In this document: one piece after another, positions 7,988-17,173 of the stretch
How positions within the stretch are numbered: the stretch's first letter is position 1
Layout: every line of letters starts with the position of its first letter
DNA from: Acidiphilium multivorum AIU301
GTDB lineage: Bacteria > Pseudomonadota > Alphaproteobacteria > Acetobacterales > Acetobacteraceae
Assembly: GCF_000202835.1 (NCBI RefSeq)
Contig: NC_015186.1
Span: forward strand, 1,674,001-1,738,000
Reading direction: 5' to 3'
Length of the DNA: 64,000 nt
Made by a program: the position numbers and the translations under genes
The notes under the pieces: generated by a model
The model's input: only the letters and a program-made list of their open reading frames with translations
What the model was told of the DNA's origin: nothing
Databases searched by the model: none

Positions 7988-8212
7988 ACCGACCGCCCTC
8001 TGCCGCCTTTGCTGCGATTGCTGCCAGCGTCTTGCAGAGCGGGGTCAGGACGGCCGAGCACCACGGCAGGGTTGCCTTCCGCCGAGGCCGCAAGACCTGC
8101 CCCGTTTCGGAGATCGCACGCAAGCCGCAACCCGGTGAACTGCGAGCGCCTTCCCGGGTGAAGGAACTTGGGCTAGGTCGGGGGCACGCACCCATTTGAT
8201 GTTGCCATCGAA

Positions 8213-8241
8213 TTGCTGCGGACAATTATCTGATTTATAAT
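8213..8241 (+). promoter_or_regulatory. Consensus-like sigma-70 promoter with no obvious gene
   Basis: TTGCTG (8213-8218), a 17-bp spacer, then a perfect TATAAT (8236-8241), in GC-rich surroundings. Transcription would start near 8248 and run through the gap toward the 3' end of the ferredoxin reductase gene, antisense to it. No well-placed start codon with a ribosome site follows, so a non-coding RNA is possible. Confidence 0.45.
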
Positions 8242-8317
8242 GAAGTTCCTGCTATATCCCCCGATCGCGCAGGCAACGGGACAGAATCCTGGGATGGGGG
8301 CGACAGGCGCTTGCGGT

Positions 8318-8422
8318 CTATTGCCGGACGTCATCCGCGATTTCATCGAGGCGCAGGTTGTCGGCAGCGGTCTCCGACTCCCCCGGTTGCCAACAGTGCC
8401 CCAGTCCAGCGTGGATACGCAT
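8318..8422 (-). CDS. Possible 34-residue small protein
   Basis: An ATG at 8422 is preceded at good spacing by GGAGG (reverse strand of 8431-8435), an unusually strong ribosome site for this genome. The 34-codon ORF (starting M-R-I-H-A-G-L-G-H-C-W, ending D-E-I-A-D-D-V-R-Q) has no recognised family. It lies 78 bp downstream of the ferredoxin reductase gene on the same strand and could be read from its transcript. The length is too short for coding statistics to help. Confidence 0.25.
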   Translation of the reverse strand: MRIHAGLGHCWQPGESETAADNLRLDEIADDVRQ

Positions 8423-8499
8423 CGGCGAATCCTCCCAATGCCCGGGATCGGGAAGCAGGTCGCGGTTTGTCAGGACGCTTTGACGTGAACTGGTTGGCC

Positions 8500-9519
8500 T
8501 CAGGCAGTGCCCGGCACACCTTTCGATGTCGAATACTCGAAATGCAGCGCCTCGTCCGGATGCACGATCGGATGGATCGCGTGGGCCGCCATCGCCGCTT
8601 CTGAGAAGCCCTGCAGGATCAGCTTGAGTTTGCCCGGATACTGCGCAACGTCGCCAATCGCGAAAATGCCGCGCGTGCTGGTCTCGCAGGTCGAGGGGGT
8701 CACAAGAACGTGATGAAGCGAAAGCTCAAGCCCCCAGGTCGCGACCGGCCCGAGATCGGTGGCGAGACCGAAGAACGGCAACAGCACATCGGCCTCGAGA
8801 TGCCGGGTTGCGCCGTCGAGATCGGCGACCTCGACCGTGCGCAGCGCACCATCGGCGCCATGCAGCGCATGCAACTGATAGGGAATGACGAGGTCGATGT
8901 CGCCCCGCGCCGCCGCTTCGGCCAATTGCGCGGCGCTTTCGGGCGCGGCACGAAATTTCGGCCGCCGGTGGACCACGGCGATGCTCGATGCAATCCCGCA
9001 CAGCGCCAGCGCCCAGTCCACCGCCGAGTCGCCACCGCCGGCGATCACCACCCGCTTGCCGCGCAACGCCTCGCGCCGCTTCACGTAATACTGCACCGCA
9101 CCACTCGCCTCGTAGGCGGCGAGTCCCTCCAGCGGCGGACGGTTCGGGCCGAATGCCCCCGCACCGGCTGCGATGATGATGGCCTTCGCGCGGACGATGT
9201 CGCCCAGGTCGGTGCCGATCGTGAAATCGCCCGAACTGCCGGAAATCGCCGTCACGAGCCGGCCGAGCAGGCGCGGCGCGGCGAAGGGCGCGATCTGCCG
9301 CTCCAGATTCTCGATCAACCCTGCCGCCTCGATCGCCGGCAGGGCGGGAATGTCGTAGATCGGCTTTTCCGGATAGAGCGCCGCACACTGGCCGCCCACC
9401 TCGCCCAACGCGTCGATCAGCACGGTGCCGAGCTTCAGCATCCCGCACTCGAAAACGGCGAACAGGCCGGCTGGGCCCGCGCCGATAATGGCCACATCGG
9501 TGGTGATCGTCTCTGCCAT
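8500..9519 (-). CDS. Ferredoxin--NADP+ reductase, thioredoxin-reductase-like type
   Basis: A 339-residue flavoprotein that passes electrons between NADPH and ferredoxin or flavodoxin. FAD-binding G-A-G-P-A-G at 13-18, E-V-G-G-Q-C-A-A-L-Y-P-E near 41-52, NADP-binding G-G-G-D-S-A-V-D in the centre, and the C-terminal G-D-V-A-Q-Y-P-G-K-L-K-L-I motif are all present. The redox CxxC of thioredoxin reductase is absent, which together with the Y-P-E segment marks the YumC-like ferredoxin reductase group. It is transcribed alone, divergent from tsaE with 69 bp between starts. Confidence 0.9.
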   Translation of the reverse strand: MAETITTDVAIIGAGPAGLFAVFECGMLKLGTVLIDALGEVGGQCAALYPEKPIYDIPALPAIEAAGLIENLERQIAPFAAPRLLGRLVTAISGSSGDFTIGTDLGDIVRAKAIIIAAGAGAFGPNRPPLEGLAAYEASGAVQYYVKRREALRGKRVVIAGGGDSAVDWALALCGIASSIAVVHRRPKFRAAPESAAQLAEAAARGDIDLVIPYQLHALHGADGALRTVEVADLDGATRHLEADVLLPFFGLATDLGPVATWGLELSLHHVLVTPSTCETSTRGIFAIGDVAQYPGKLKLILQGFSEAAMAAHAIHPIVHPDEALHFEYSTSKGVPGTA

Positions 9520-9588
9520 GCCCCATGCCTAGCCGAAACCGCGCGCGGGTCAACTTGCAAAGACGATCTGATCGGGCAGGATCGCGCC

Positions 9589-10038
9589 ATGGCGATTCGG
9601 AAGATGACGCTTGGCAGCGAGGCTGAGACCGTCGCTCTCGCGCAGGCGATGGCCGTGCGGGCACGGGCGGGCGATGCGCTTCTGCTCTCGGGAAATCTGG
9701 GCGCGGGAAAATCGACCTTTGCCCGCGCCTTCATCCGCGCCCGCGCGGGCGATGCCTCGCTCGATGTGCCGAGCCCGAGTTTCACCCTGGTACAGACCTA
9801 CGAACTTGACCCGCCGGTGACGCATTTCGACCTCTGGCGTCTCACCGGACCGGACGACGTCGCCGAACTCGGGCTGGATGCCGCCTTGGCCGGCATTGCC
9901 CTCATCGAGTGGCCAGACCGGCTCGGCCCGCTCGCCCCGCGCGAGGCGATCACGCTCGCGCTGGGCTGGGGCGAGGGCAATACCCGCACGGCTACCGCGT
10001 CCGGGCCGGATGCGCTGCTCGAAAGGCTCATGCGATGA
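9589..10038 (+). CDS. tsaE: tRNA threonylcarbamoyladenosine biosynthesis ATPase TsaE
   Basis: A 149-residue ATPase of the TsaB-TsaD-TsaE complex that makes t6A37 in ANN-decoding tRNAs. Walker A is G-N-L-G-A-G-K-S-T; the family stretch P-S-P-S-F-T-L-V-Q-T-Y and the later L-I-E-W-P-D-R-L are present. The frame is open upstream to 8710 but the ATG at 9589 gives the normal protein. Its stop overlaps the addB start (ATGA), so it is the first gene of the operon. In many alphaproteobacteria a phosphotransferase and a nucleotidyltransferase gene sit between tsaE and addB; both are missing here. Confidence 0.93.
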   Translation: MAIRKMTLGSEAETVALAQAMAVRARAGDALLLSGNLGAGKSTFARAFIRARAGDASLDVPSPSFTLVQTYELDPPVTHFDLWRLTGPDDVAELGLDAALAGIALIEWPDRLGPLAPREAITLALGWGEGNTRTATASGPDALLERLMR

Positions 10039-12914
10039 CGCCCCATGTGCGTTTCATCAGCGCCGACCGTCCGTTCCTGCCCGAACTCGCCCGCGCGTGG
10101 CTCGATGAGGCGACGCGTGACGGGCGCGATCCGGCCGATGGCGTGCTGTTCCTGCCCACCCGCCGCGCCGCCCGCGCCGCCGCCGCCGCCTTTCTCGACG
10201 CCAAGGGCGGACCACTGATCATGCCCCGCATCGCCGCCATCGGGGCGGCGGATGAAGCGGCACTCGGCATCCTCGCCGGGCTCGACCTGCCGCCGGCGAT
10301 CACGGCCGAGGAACGCCGGGCGATCCTCGCCAGGCTCATCCTCGGCATGGGCGGGCGCGACGGCGCGCCGACCACCCTCGCCGCCGCGCTCCTGCTCGCG
10401 GACGATCTCGCCCTGCTGCTCGACACCGCCGCCCAGGCCGAGATCGACCTTGCGGAGACGCTGCCCGGAATCGTGGCGCCGGACCTTGCGGAACACTGGC
10501 AGCGCACGCTGGATTTCCTCTCGATCGTGACAAGGACATGGCCTGCCATTCTCGCCGAACGCGGTGCTGTCGATCCGGCGGTCCGCCAGCGCATGCTGAT
10601 CGACGCGCAAGCCGAACGCTGGCGCCTCACGCCGCCGGCGCATCCGGTCTGGCTCGCCGGGCTTGCCGCGGCCCCCCCGGCCCTCGGGCGCCTGGCGAGA
10701 GTCGTCGCGGGCCTGCCGCACGGTTGCGTGGTGCTGCCGGGGTTCGATCCCGATCTGCCCGATAAAGCCTGGTCGATGCTCGATCACACGCCGACCCACC
10801 CCCAGGCCGGACTGAACCGCCTTGCCGAAGCGATCGGCGTGCGACGCGAAGAGGTTGCACCTCTGCGAGAAGGCGGTGCAACCGGCCGCGAGACACGGGT
10901 TGCACTCCTGCGCCGCGCCTTTTTGCCCACGGCGCCGGCAGCGGATATTGCCGCCGCATCGGCCGACGGACTCTGGCGACTCGATGCAGCGGACGAGCAG
11001 GACGAGGCGCGTGCCATCGCGCTGACCCTGCGCCACGCGCTCGAAACGCCAGGGCGTCACGCCGCGCTGGTTACGCCGGATCGCGGCCTGGCCCAGCGTG
11101 TCGCCGCCGAACTCGAACGGCTCGGTATTCGCGCCGAGGACAGCGCAGGGGAGCGGCTTGCGGATACACCGCCCGCGGTGCTGCTGCGCCTGCTCGCCGC
11201 CGCCGCCGCGAGCGACTACGATGCCGTGCCGCTTCTGGCGCTGCTGAAACACCCCCTGGTCAATGCCGGCCTGCCGGCGGGACGATGCCGCGCCCTCGCC
11301 CGTCGGCTAGACCTGCTGCTCCGCGCCGCCCTGCCCGGCCCCGGCTTTTCGGCCATGCGCCATGCCGCCGATCACTCAACCAAACCGGACGAGGCGCTTT
11401 CGACCTTTCTCGCCGACCTGCAGGTCAGCCTTCGCCCGCTGTCGCTCGGCCCGGCGAAGACGTCGCCGGCCAGCCTTCTCGCCGGGTTGGTGGAGGCAGC
11501 GGAGGCGATCGCCGACGAACTCTGGACCGGCGAGGCCGGGGCGGCGCTGTCCGAACATCTCGCCGTTCAGATCGCAGCGCTCGATGCCCTGCCGGATGTC
11601 GAGGCGACGGAACTCGTGCCGTTGCTCGACGCGGTGCTCGGCAACGCCCGGCTGCGCCGCCCCAGAGCGCGCGACGCCAATCCGCGCGTCGCGATCTGGG
11701 GCATGATGGAGGCGCGATTGCAACGGGTCGACACGCTCGTTCTCGGCGGGCTGGTCGAGGGCGTGTTTCCGGCCGAACCAGAGCCAGGCCCCTGGCTTTC
11801 GCGCCCAATGCGGCGCGCCGCGCGGTTGCCGGACGATGCCGAGCGGATCGGCGAGGCCGCGCACGATCTCGGCATCCTGATCGCCTCATGCGACGAGGTG
11901 ATCCTGTCGGCGCCGCGCCGGCGGGGCCGCGCGCCGGCGGTACCTTCGCGCTTTCTGGCGCGGATCGACCTTGCGTTGCGCGGGGCCGGCAGCGCACTGA
12001 AGCAACATCCCGCCAGCCACTGGTCGACCAGGCTCGACCAGCCGACACTGCGGATTGCCCGGCCCCGGCCGGAACCGCGCCCGCCGGCCCGTGCAAGGCC
12101 CATCTCCTATTCGATCTCGAAAGTCACGACGCTGCTGAGCGACCCCTATGCGATCTATGCCGGCGAGGTCTTGGATCTGCACACGCTCAACCCGCTGCAG
12201 GCGGAAACCGATGCGGCACTGTTCGGCACTATCACCCATGATGCGCTGAAAGCGGTGACCCGCACGCGGGACTGGGCGTCCGCGCCGGATGCGGCGGCAC
12301 GACTCGCCCACGCATTTACCTCGGAACTGCGCGGCAAGCGCCTGCGCCGTGCGCTGGAGGCGTTCTGGCTCGTGCGGCTCGAACGGATCGCCGAATGGAT
12401 CGTCGAGATCGAGCGCGGCAGGCTTGCCGACCTGGGCAAGGCGGATGACATCAAGGTGGAACTACCCGGCGAATGGCGGTTCGGCCATTTCACGGTGAAG
12501 GGGCGTGCCGACCGGATCGAACGCCGGGGCGAGACCCTCGCGATCATCGATTACAAGACCGGCAGCCCGCCCGCTGACAAGGCGGTGGAGGCAGGCAGCG
12601 CGCCACAATTGCCGATCGAGGCGGTCATCGCGGAGGCCGGTGGCTTTCCCGGCTTCACCGGCAAAGTAACGGAACTCGCCTACTGGAAACTGTCGGGCGG
12701 CGCCACGGAAGGTGAAACGCGCGCGCTGTTCGGCGGCAATGCCGGGCCACTCCGGGCGGTGATCGACGCGGCGCGGACGCAGATCCCTGCCCTGCTCGCC
12801 TATTATGCTGACCCGGCGACACCGTTTCTCGACGCGCCGCATCCGGGCCGCAAACCCTATGACCAGCCCTTCGCCGGCATTTCCCGGCGCGCCGAATGGC
12901 AGGAGGACGCATGA
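10035..12914 (+). CDS. addB: Double-strand break repair protein AddB
   Basis: A 959-residue subunit of the AddAB helicase-nuclease, which resects double-strand breaks and loads RecA. The N-terminal V-L-F-L-P-T-R-R-A-A-R is the alphaproteobacterial AddB opening; there is no canonical Walker A. The C-terminal RecB-like nuclease domain shows F-G-T-I-T-H-D-A-L (about 735) and the catalytic A-I-I-D-Y-K-T-G (about 837). Start at ATG 10035 overlapping tsaE; the longer frame from 9909 is a shadow. It overlaps addA by 4 bp, as expected for subunits made in equal amounts. Confidence 0.93.
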   Translation: MTPHVRFISADRPFLPELARAWLDEATRDGRDPADGVLFLPTRRAARAAAAAFLDAKGGPLIMPRIAAIGAADEAALGILAGLDLPPAITAEERRAILARLILGMGGRDGAPTTLAAALLLADDLALLLDTAAQAEIDLAETLPGIVAPDLAEHWQRTLDFLSIVTRTWPAILAERGAVDPAVRQRMLIDAQAERWRLTPPAHPVWLAGLAAAPPALGRLARVVAGLPHGCVVLPGFDPDLPDKAWSMLDHTPTHPQAGLNRLAEAIGVRREEVAPLREGGATGRETRVALLRRAFLPTAPAADIAAASADGLWRLDAADEQDEARAIALTLRHALETPGRHAALVTPDRGLAQRVAAELERLGIRAEDSAGERLADTPPAVLLRLLAAAAASDYDAVPLLALLKHPLVNAGLPAGRCRALARRLDLLLRAALPGPGFSAMRHAADHSTKPDEALSTFLADLQVSLRPLSLGPAKTSPASLLAGLVEAAEAIADELWTGEAGAALSEHLAVQIAALDALPDVEATELVPLLDAVLGNARLRRPRARDANPRVAIWGMMEARLQRVDTLVLGGLVEGVFPAEPEPGPWLSRPMRRAARLPDDAERIGEAAHDLGILIASCDEVILSAPRRRGRAPAVPSRFLARIDLALRGAGSALKQHPASHWSTRLDQPTLRIARPRPEPRPPARARPISYSISKVTTLLSDPYAIYAGEVLDLHTLNPLQAETDAALFGTITHDALKAVTRTRDWASAPDAAARLAHAFTSELRGKRLRRALEAFWLVRLERIAEWIVEIERGRLADLGKADDIKVELPGEWRFGHFTVKGRADRIERRGETLAIIDYKTGSPPADKAVEAGSAPQLPIEAVIAEAGGFPGFTGKVTELAYWKLSGGATEGETRALFGGNAGPLRAVIDAARTQIPALLAYYADPATPFLDAPHPGRKPYDQPFAGISRRAEWQEDA

Positions 12915-15900
12915 GCGGCGCGATCGCAGCAGCCGAGGCGGCGCAACGCGCGGCCTCCGACCCTTCCATCTCGGCCTTCGTCGGCGCTTCGGCCGGCTCG
13001 GGCAAGACCAAACTGCTGACCGACCGGCTGCTGCGGCTGATGCTCTCCGGCGCCACGCCGGGCCGCATTCTCTGCCTCACCTTCACCCGCGCCGCCGCCG
13101 CCGAGATGGCGATCCGCCTCCGCCGGCGGCTCGGTGACTGGGCGATCGCCACGGACGAAACTCTCGATGCCGATCTCGCGGCGCTGGACATGCCGGCGGA
13201 TACCGGGACGAGGCATCGAGCAAGGATGCTGTTCGGCCAGGTGCTCGACCTGCCGGGCGGCCTGCGGATCGACACGGTTCACGCCTTCTGCCAGTCGCTG
13301 CTGCGCCGCTTTCCACTGGAAGCGCAGATCTCGCCACATTTCGCCGTCGCCGATGAGGCCGAAGCCGCAGTCCGCCGCCGCGGCGCGCGCGAGGCCGTGC
13401 TCGGCGATGACAGCCGCGCCGCCGAAGCCGCGCTGCGTCTGCTCGCGGGGCAGATTTCGGAAACCGATTTCGCCGGACTGACCGACCGGATGCTGACCGA
13501 TGCGCAGGCCCGCCTTGCCCGACTCGTGAGCCGCCACCCAGATGCCGGCATCATCGCGGCGATGCAGGCAGCGGCCCTCGATGCTCCGGATGACGACGAG
13601 GAAACGATCCGCCGCGCGATCGTCGAATTCGACGATCGCGAGATCCGTGGCGCTCTTTCCATCATCAAGGATCGGAGCTCGACGAAGGCGTGTGAAAAGG
13701 CGGGCGAACTGCTCAGCTGGCTGAATCTCGAAACAGAGGCGCGCCTCGCCTGCCAGGATATCTGGATCAGCGGCTTCTTCACCGGCAAGGGCGACCCACG
13801 CGCGATGTCTTCGCTGGTGAGCAAGGGGCTCGACGCCGAGGAGCCCACACTCAAGGCCACGATCGAGGCGGAACAGGGGCGATTGTTGCGCGCGAAAGAC
13901 CGGCTCGCGGCGCGCCGTCTTGCCGATCTTTCGGCGGCGCTCGCCCAGCTCGTGTTGCCGATCCAAGCCGCCGAGCAGAGCGCGAAGCAGGGTAGCGCGC
14001 GGTTCGACTATGCAGACCTGATCGCCCGCGCCGCGGAACTGCTTGTCGACCCCGGTGCCGCCTGGGTGCTCTACAAGCTCGACGGCGGAATCGACCACAT
14101 TCTGCTTGACGAGGTGCAGGACATCGCACCGGCGCAATGGGAAGTGATCGACGCGATCGTCGCGGAATTCTTCGCCGGCACCGGTGCGCGGGACGGCACC
14201 GCACGCACCGTCTTCGCGGTGGGTGACCGGAAGCAGTCGATCTATTCCTTTCAGGGCGCCGATCTCGCGAGTTTCGACGCCTGGCGGGCGGGGATCGGAG
14301 CGCGCGTCTCGGCCGCCGGCGCGCGCTGGCACGAAGGCAGCCTTGCGACATCATTCCGCTCCACGGCGCCCATTCTCTCCCTGGTGGACAAGGTATTCGA
14401 ACGCGGGCCGGCACGCAGCGGTGTGGTCATGCCGGACGAGGTGCTGGCGCATGGCGCGAGCCGCGCCGGACAAGCCGGCTCGGTCACGCTCTGGCCGCTG
14501 GTGCCGGCGGATCCCGACCCCGAACTCGCTGCCTGGGCACCGGCCGAGACCTACGCCGAACAGGCCTCGGCCAGGCGACGACTGGCCAGGTCGGTCGCGG
14601 GCTGGATTGCCGCAAATGTCGGCACGATGCGTCTCGAGTCTCGCGGCCGGGTGCTCGCTCCCGGCGATATCCTGATCCTGGTCAGGCAGCGGAACGAATT
14701 CGGCGTCGCGCTCACCCGCGCGCTGAAGGAGGCGGGGGTCAAGGTCGCGGGGCTCGACCGCATGGTGCTGACCGAAACCCGCGCCGTGGCCGACCTGATC
14801 GCCCTCGCCCGCGCGGTGCTGCTGCCGGAAGACGACGTCGAACTCGCCACCGTGCTGGCCAGTCCCCTCGGCGGGCTTTCCGACGAGGAATTGATGAATC
14901 TCGCCCTCGACCGCAAAGGCACGCTGCGCGACGCGTTATTCACCCGCGCCGACGAACACGCGGCCTTTGCGGCGGCTCGCGACCTGATTGCCGAAGCGCA
15001 GGCGCGGGCGGATTTCGTCACCCCCTACCGCTTCTTTGCCGAGGTGCTGGGGCCGATGGGCGGGCGGGCGCGGCTGCTCGCCCGGCTTGGTCCCGAGGCG
15101 GCGGAACCTCTCGATGAGTTGCTCGCCACCGCCCTCGACTATGGCACGCACGAAGCGCCGAGCCTGCAGGGTTTCCTCGCCGCGCTCGACGCCGCCGCAG
15201 CCGAGGTGAAACGGGAGGCGGAAGCCGCGGGCGATTCCGTGCGGCTGATGACCGTGCATGGCGCGAAGGGATTGCAGGCGCCGCTGGTGATCCTGCCTGA
15301 CACCACCGGTCAGCGGGGGAAGGAAGCGCGCGATCTCCTTTACTGGATCGACGCACCGCAAGGCGGCGGCGAGGTTCCCATTTTTTGCCCGCGAGCCGAC
15401 ATGCGCAGCGCCGCCGTGCGCCAGGCTCTCGCCAGTGCATCCGACCGCGGATTCGAGGAATACAATCGGCTTCTCTATGTTGCGCTGACCCGGGCGGAAG
15501 ACCATCTGATCGTTTGCGGTGCTGCGACGAAATCCCGCCTCCCCGAGACCTGCTGGTATGAAAGCGTGCGCGCCGGTTTCGAACGGCTCGATGGAGTTGC
15601 CGAAATCGAGGCCGAACCGCCGCTCGACGGCACGATGCTGTATTATGCCGCACCGCAATCCGCACCGCCGGACCGGCTTGCGGCAATCAGCACGGCGACT
15701 GCGGCGCCGCTGCCCGGATGGATCGGTCCGGAAACCGGCTGGCGCGCAGCACCACCGCCCGAACCAAAACAGCGCATCGACCGGCTGGTACCCAGCAGGA
15801 GTGCCGAGGGGGAAAGCACCGGTCTGGCCGCCGCCTCGCCGCTCGCTGGCCGTGGCACGGGCCGGGAAGCCGCCATGGCGCGCGGGCGGCTGATCCACGC

Positions 15901-16384
15901 GCTGCTGCAGCACCTGCCGGATCTCCCGCCAGGCGACCGGCGGGAGGCCGCGCGCCGTTATCTGGCGCAACCCGGTCACCGGCTTGGCGATGTGGAGCAG
16001 ACGGATGTGATCGACGCGGTCTTTGGCGTGCTCGATCACCCGGACCTGACAGCGCTATTCGGCCCCGCCTCGCGCGCGGAGGCCCCGATCGCCGGCATCG
16101 TCGGCGGTGTTGAGATCGGCGGATTGATCGACCGGCTCGCGGTTTTACCCGACCGGGTGCTGATTGCCGACTACAAGACCGATCGCCAGCCGCCAGCAGA
16201 TCCGGCCGGAATTCCCGAAGCCTATGCGGCGCAGCTTGCGGCCTATGCCGCCGTGCTTGCCGAGATCTATCCAGGCCGCCGGATCGACGCGGTGCTGGTC
16301 TGGACCGCGCGGGGCCATGTCATGCCGGTGCCCGCGGCAAGGCTCGCGCGACATGCGCCCAAGCCGGACCAGCCATCCGCTTGA
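12911..16384 (+). CDS. addA: Double-strand break repair helicase AddA
   Basis: A 1157-residue UvrD/Rep-type superfamily 1 helicase with a C-terminal RecB-type nuclease. Walker A G-A-S-A-G-S-G-K-T-K begins at about residue 24; Walker B L-D-E-V-Q-D, Q-S-I-Y-S-F-Q-G and the late helicase motif V-A-L-T-R-A-E-D follow in order. The nuclease shows R-L-I-H-A-L-L and I-A-D-Y-K-T-D near the end. AGGAGGA at 12901-12907 and the ATGA overlap with addB fix the start at 12911. It moves along DNA with AddB in double-strand break repair and is followed by trxA after 57 bp. Confidence 0.95.
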   Translation: MSGAIAAAEAAQRAASDPSISAFVGASAGSGKTKLLTDRLLRLMLSGATPGRILCLTFTRAAAAEMAIRLRRRLGDWAIATDETLDADLAALDMPADTGTRHRARMLFGQVLDLPGGLRIDTVHAFCQSLLRRFPLEAQISPHFAVADEAEAAVRRRGAREAVLGDDSRAAEAALRLLAGQISETDFAGLTDRMLTDAQARLARLVSRHPDAGIIAAMQAAALDAPDDDEETIRRAIVEFDDREIRGALSIIKDRSSTKACEKAGELLSWLNLETEARLACQDIWISGFFTGKGDPRAMSSLVSKGLDAEEPTLKATIEAEQGRLLRAKDRLAARRLADLSAALAQLVLPIQAAEQSAKQGSARFDYADLIARAAELLVDPGAAWVLYKLDGGIDHILLDEVQDIAPAQWEVIDAIVAEFFAGTGARDGTARTVFAVGDRKQSIYSFQGADLASFDAWRAGIGARVSAAGARWHEGSLATSFRSTAPILSLVDKVFERGPARSGVVMPDEVLAHGASRAGQAGSVTLWPLVPADPDPELAAWAPAETYAEQASARRRLARSVAGWIAANVGTMRLESRGRVLAPGDILILVRQRNEFGVALTRALKEAGVKVAGLDRMVLTETRAVADLIALARAVLLPEDDVELATVLASPLGGLSDEELMNLALDRKGTLRDALFTRADEHAAFAAARDLIAEAQARADFVTPYRFFAEVLGPMGGRARLLARLGPEAAEPLDELLATALDYGTHEAPSLQGFLAALDAAAAEVKREAEAAGDSVRLMTVHGAKGLQAPLVILPDTTGQRGKEARDLLYWIDAPQGGGEVPIFCPRADMRSAAVRQALASASDRGFEEYNRLLYVALTRAEDHLIVCGAATKSRLPETCWYESVRAGFERLDGVAEIEAEPPLDGTMLYYAAPQSAPPDRLAAISTATAAPLPGWIGPETGWRAAPPPEPKQRIDRLVPSRSAEGESTGLAAASPLAGRGTGREAAMARGRLIHALLQHLPDLPPGDRREAARRYLAQPGHRLGDVEQTDVIDAVFGVLDHPDLTALFGPASRAEAPIAGIVGGVEIGGLIDRLAVLPDRVLIADYKTDRQPPADPAGIPEAYAAQLAAYAAVLAEIYPGRRIDAVLVWTARGHVMPVPAARLARHAPKPDQPSA

Positions 16385-16441
16385 TCGTCGCCGGGCGAGA
16401 CGCCATTCTCCCCATCAACATCTCGTTTAAGGAGCAGGATC

Positions 16442-16767
<326 letters not shown>

Positions 16768-16768
<1 letters not shown>

Positions 16769-17172
16769 TGGCCGTGGCGGACGATCCGGAGTCGCCACCA
16801 GCGACGCCGCCAATGATGCGCGCCATCGCCATGCCGGCCGACGCCAATGCGAATGGCGACATTTTCGGCGGCTGGCTGATGTCGCAGATGGACCTTGGCG
16901 GGTCGAATCTGGCGGGCCGGATCGCCCATGGGCGAATCGCGACCGTGGCGGTGGATGCGATGAGTTTCATCCGTCCGGTCAAGATTGGCGACGAGGTCAG
17001 TGTCTATGCCGAGCTTCTGAAGGTTGGCCGGACTTCGATCCAGGTGAATGTCGAGGCCTGGCGCCGGGCGCGCGATTCGGCGAGCGAGCGGCGGGTGACG
17101 AAGGCGGTGTTCACCTTTGTCGCGATCGACAGCGAAGGTCGTCCGCGCCCGATCGCACCCGCCCAGGCTTGA
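16768..17172 (+). CDS. Acyl-CoA thioesterase, YciA/hot-dog fold
   Basis: A 134-residue hot-dog protein with the YciA-family pattern D-A-N-A-N-G-D-I-F-G-G-W-L-M followed by M-D-L-G-G, in which the Asp after the G-G-W loop belongs to the active site. Members hydrolyse short and medium acyl-CoAs. The start at ATG 16768 overlaps the trxA stop (TGATG), so it is translated with trxA; a longer frame from 16534 shadows trxA. It converges on the MFS gene with one base between the stops. Confidence 0.87.
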
Positions 17173-17173
17173 G

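Larger units (their letters stand above)
7922..8499. other. 578-bp gap without a recognisable gene
   Basis: The longest non-coding stretch in the window. It holds the probable terminator at its left end, an AT-rich patch around 8205-8260 with a consensus-like promoter, a possible 34-codon ORF on the reverse strand, and three GANTC sites (about 8284, 8366 and 8427). Translations in all frames match nothing I know. It could be a degraded gene, a small RNA locus, or both. Confidence 0.6.

Noticed and set aside
8240-8488. 82-codon plus-strand frame in the large gap
   Set aside because: Its ATG overlaps the -10 element of the orphan promoter and has no ribosome site, and the product matches no family. 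An internal ATG at 8294 also lacks a ribosome site.
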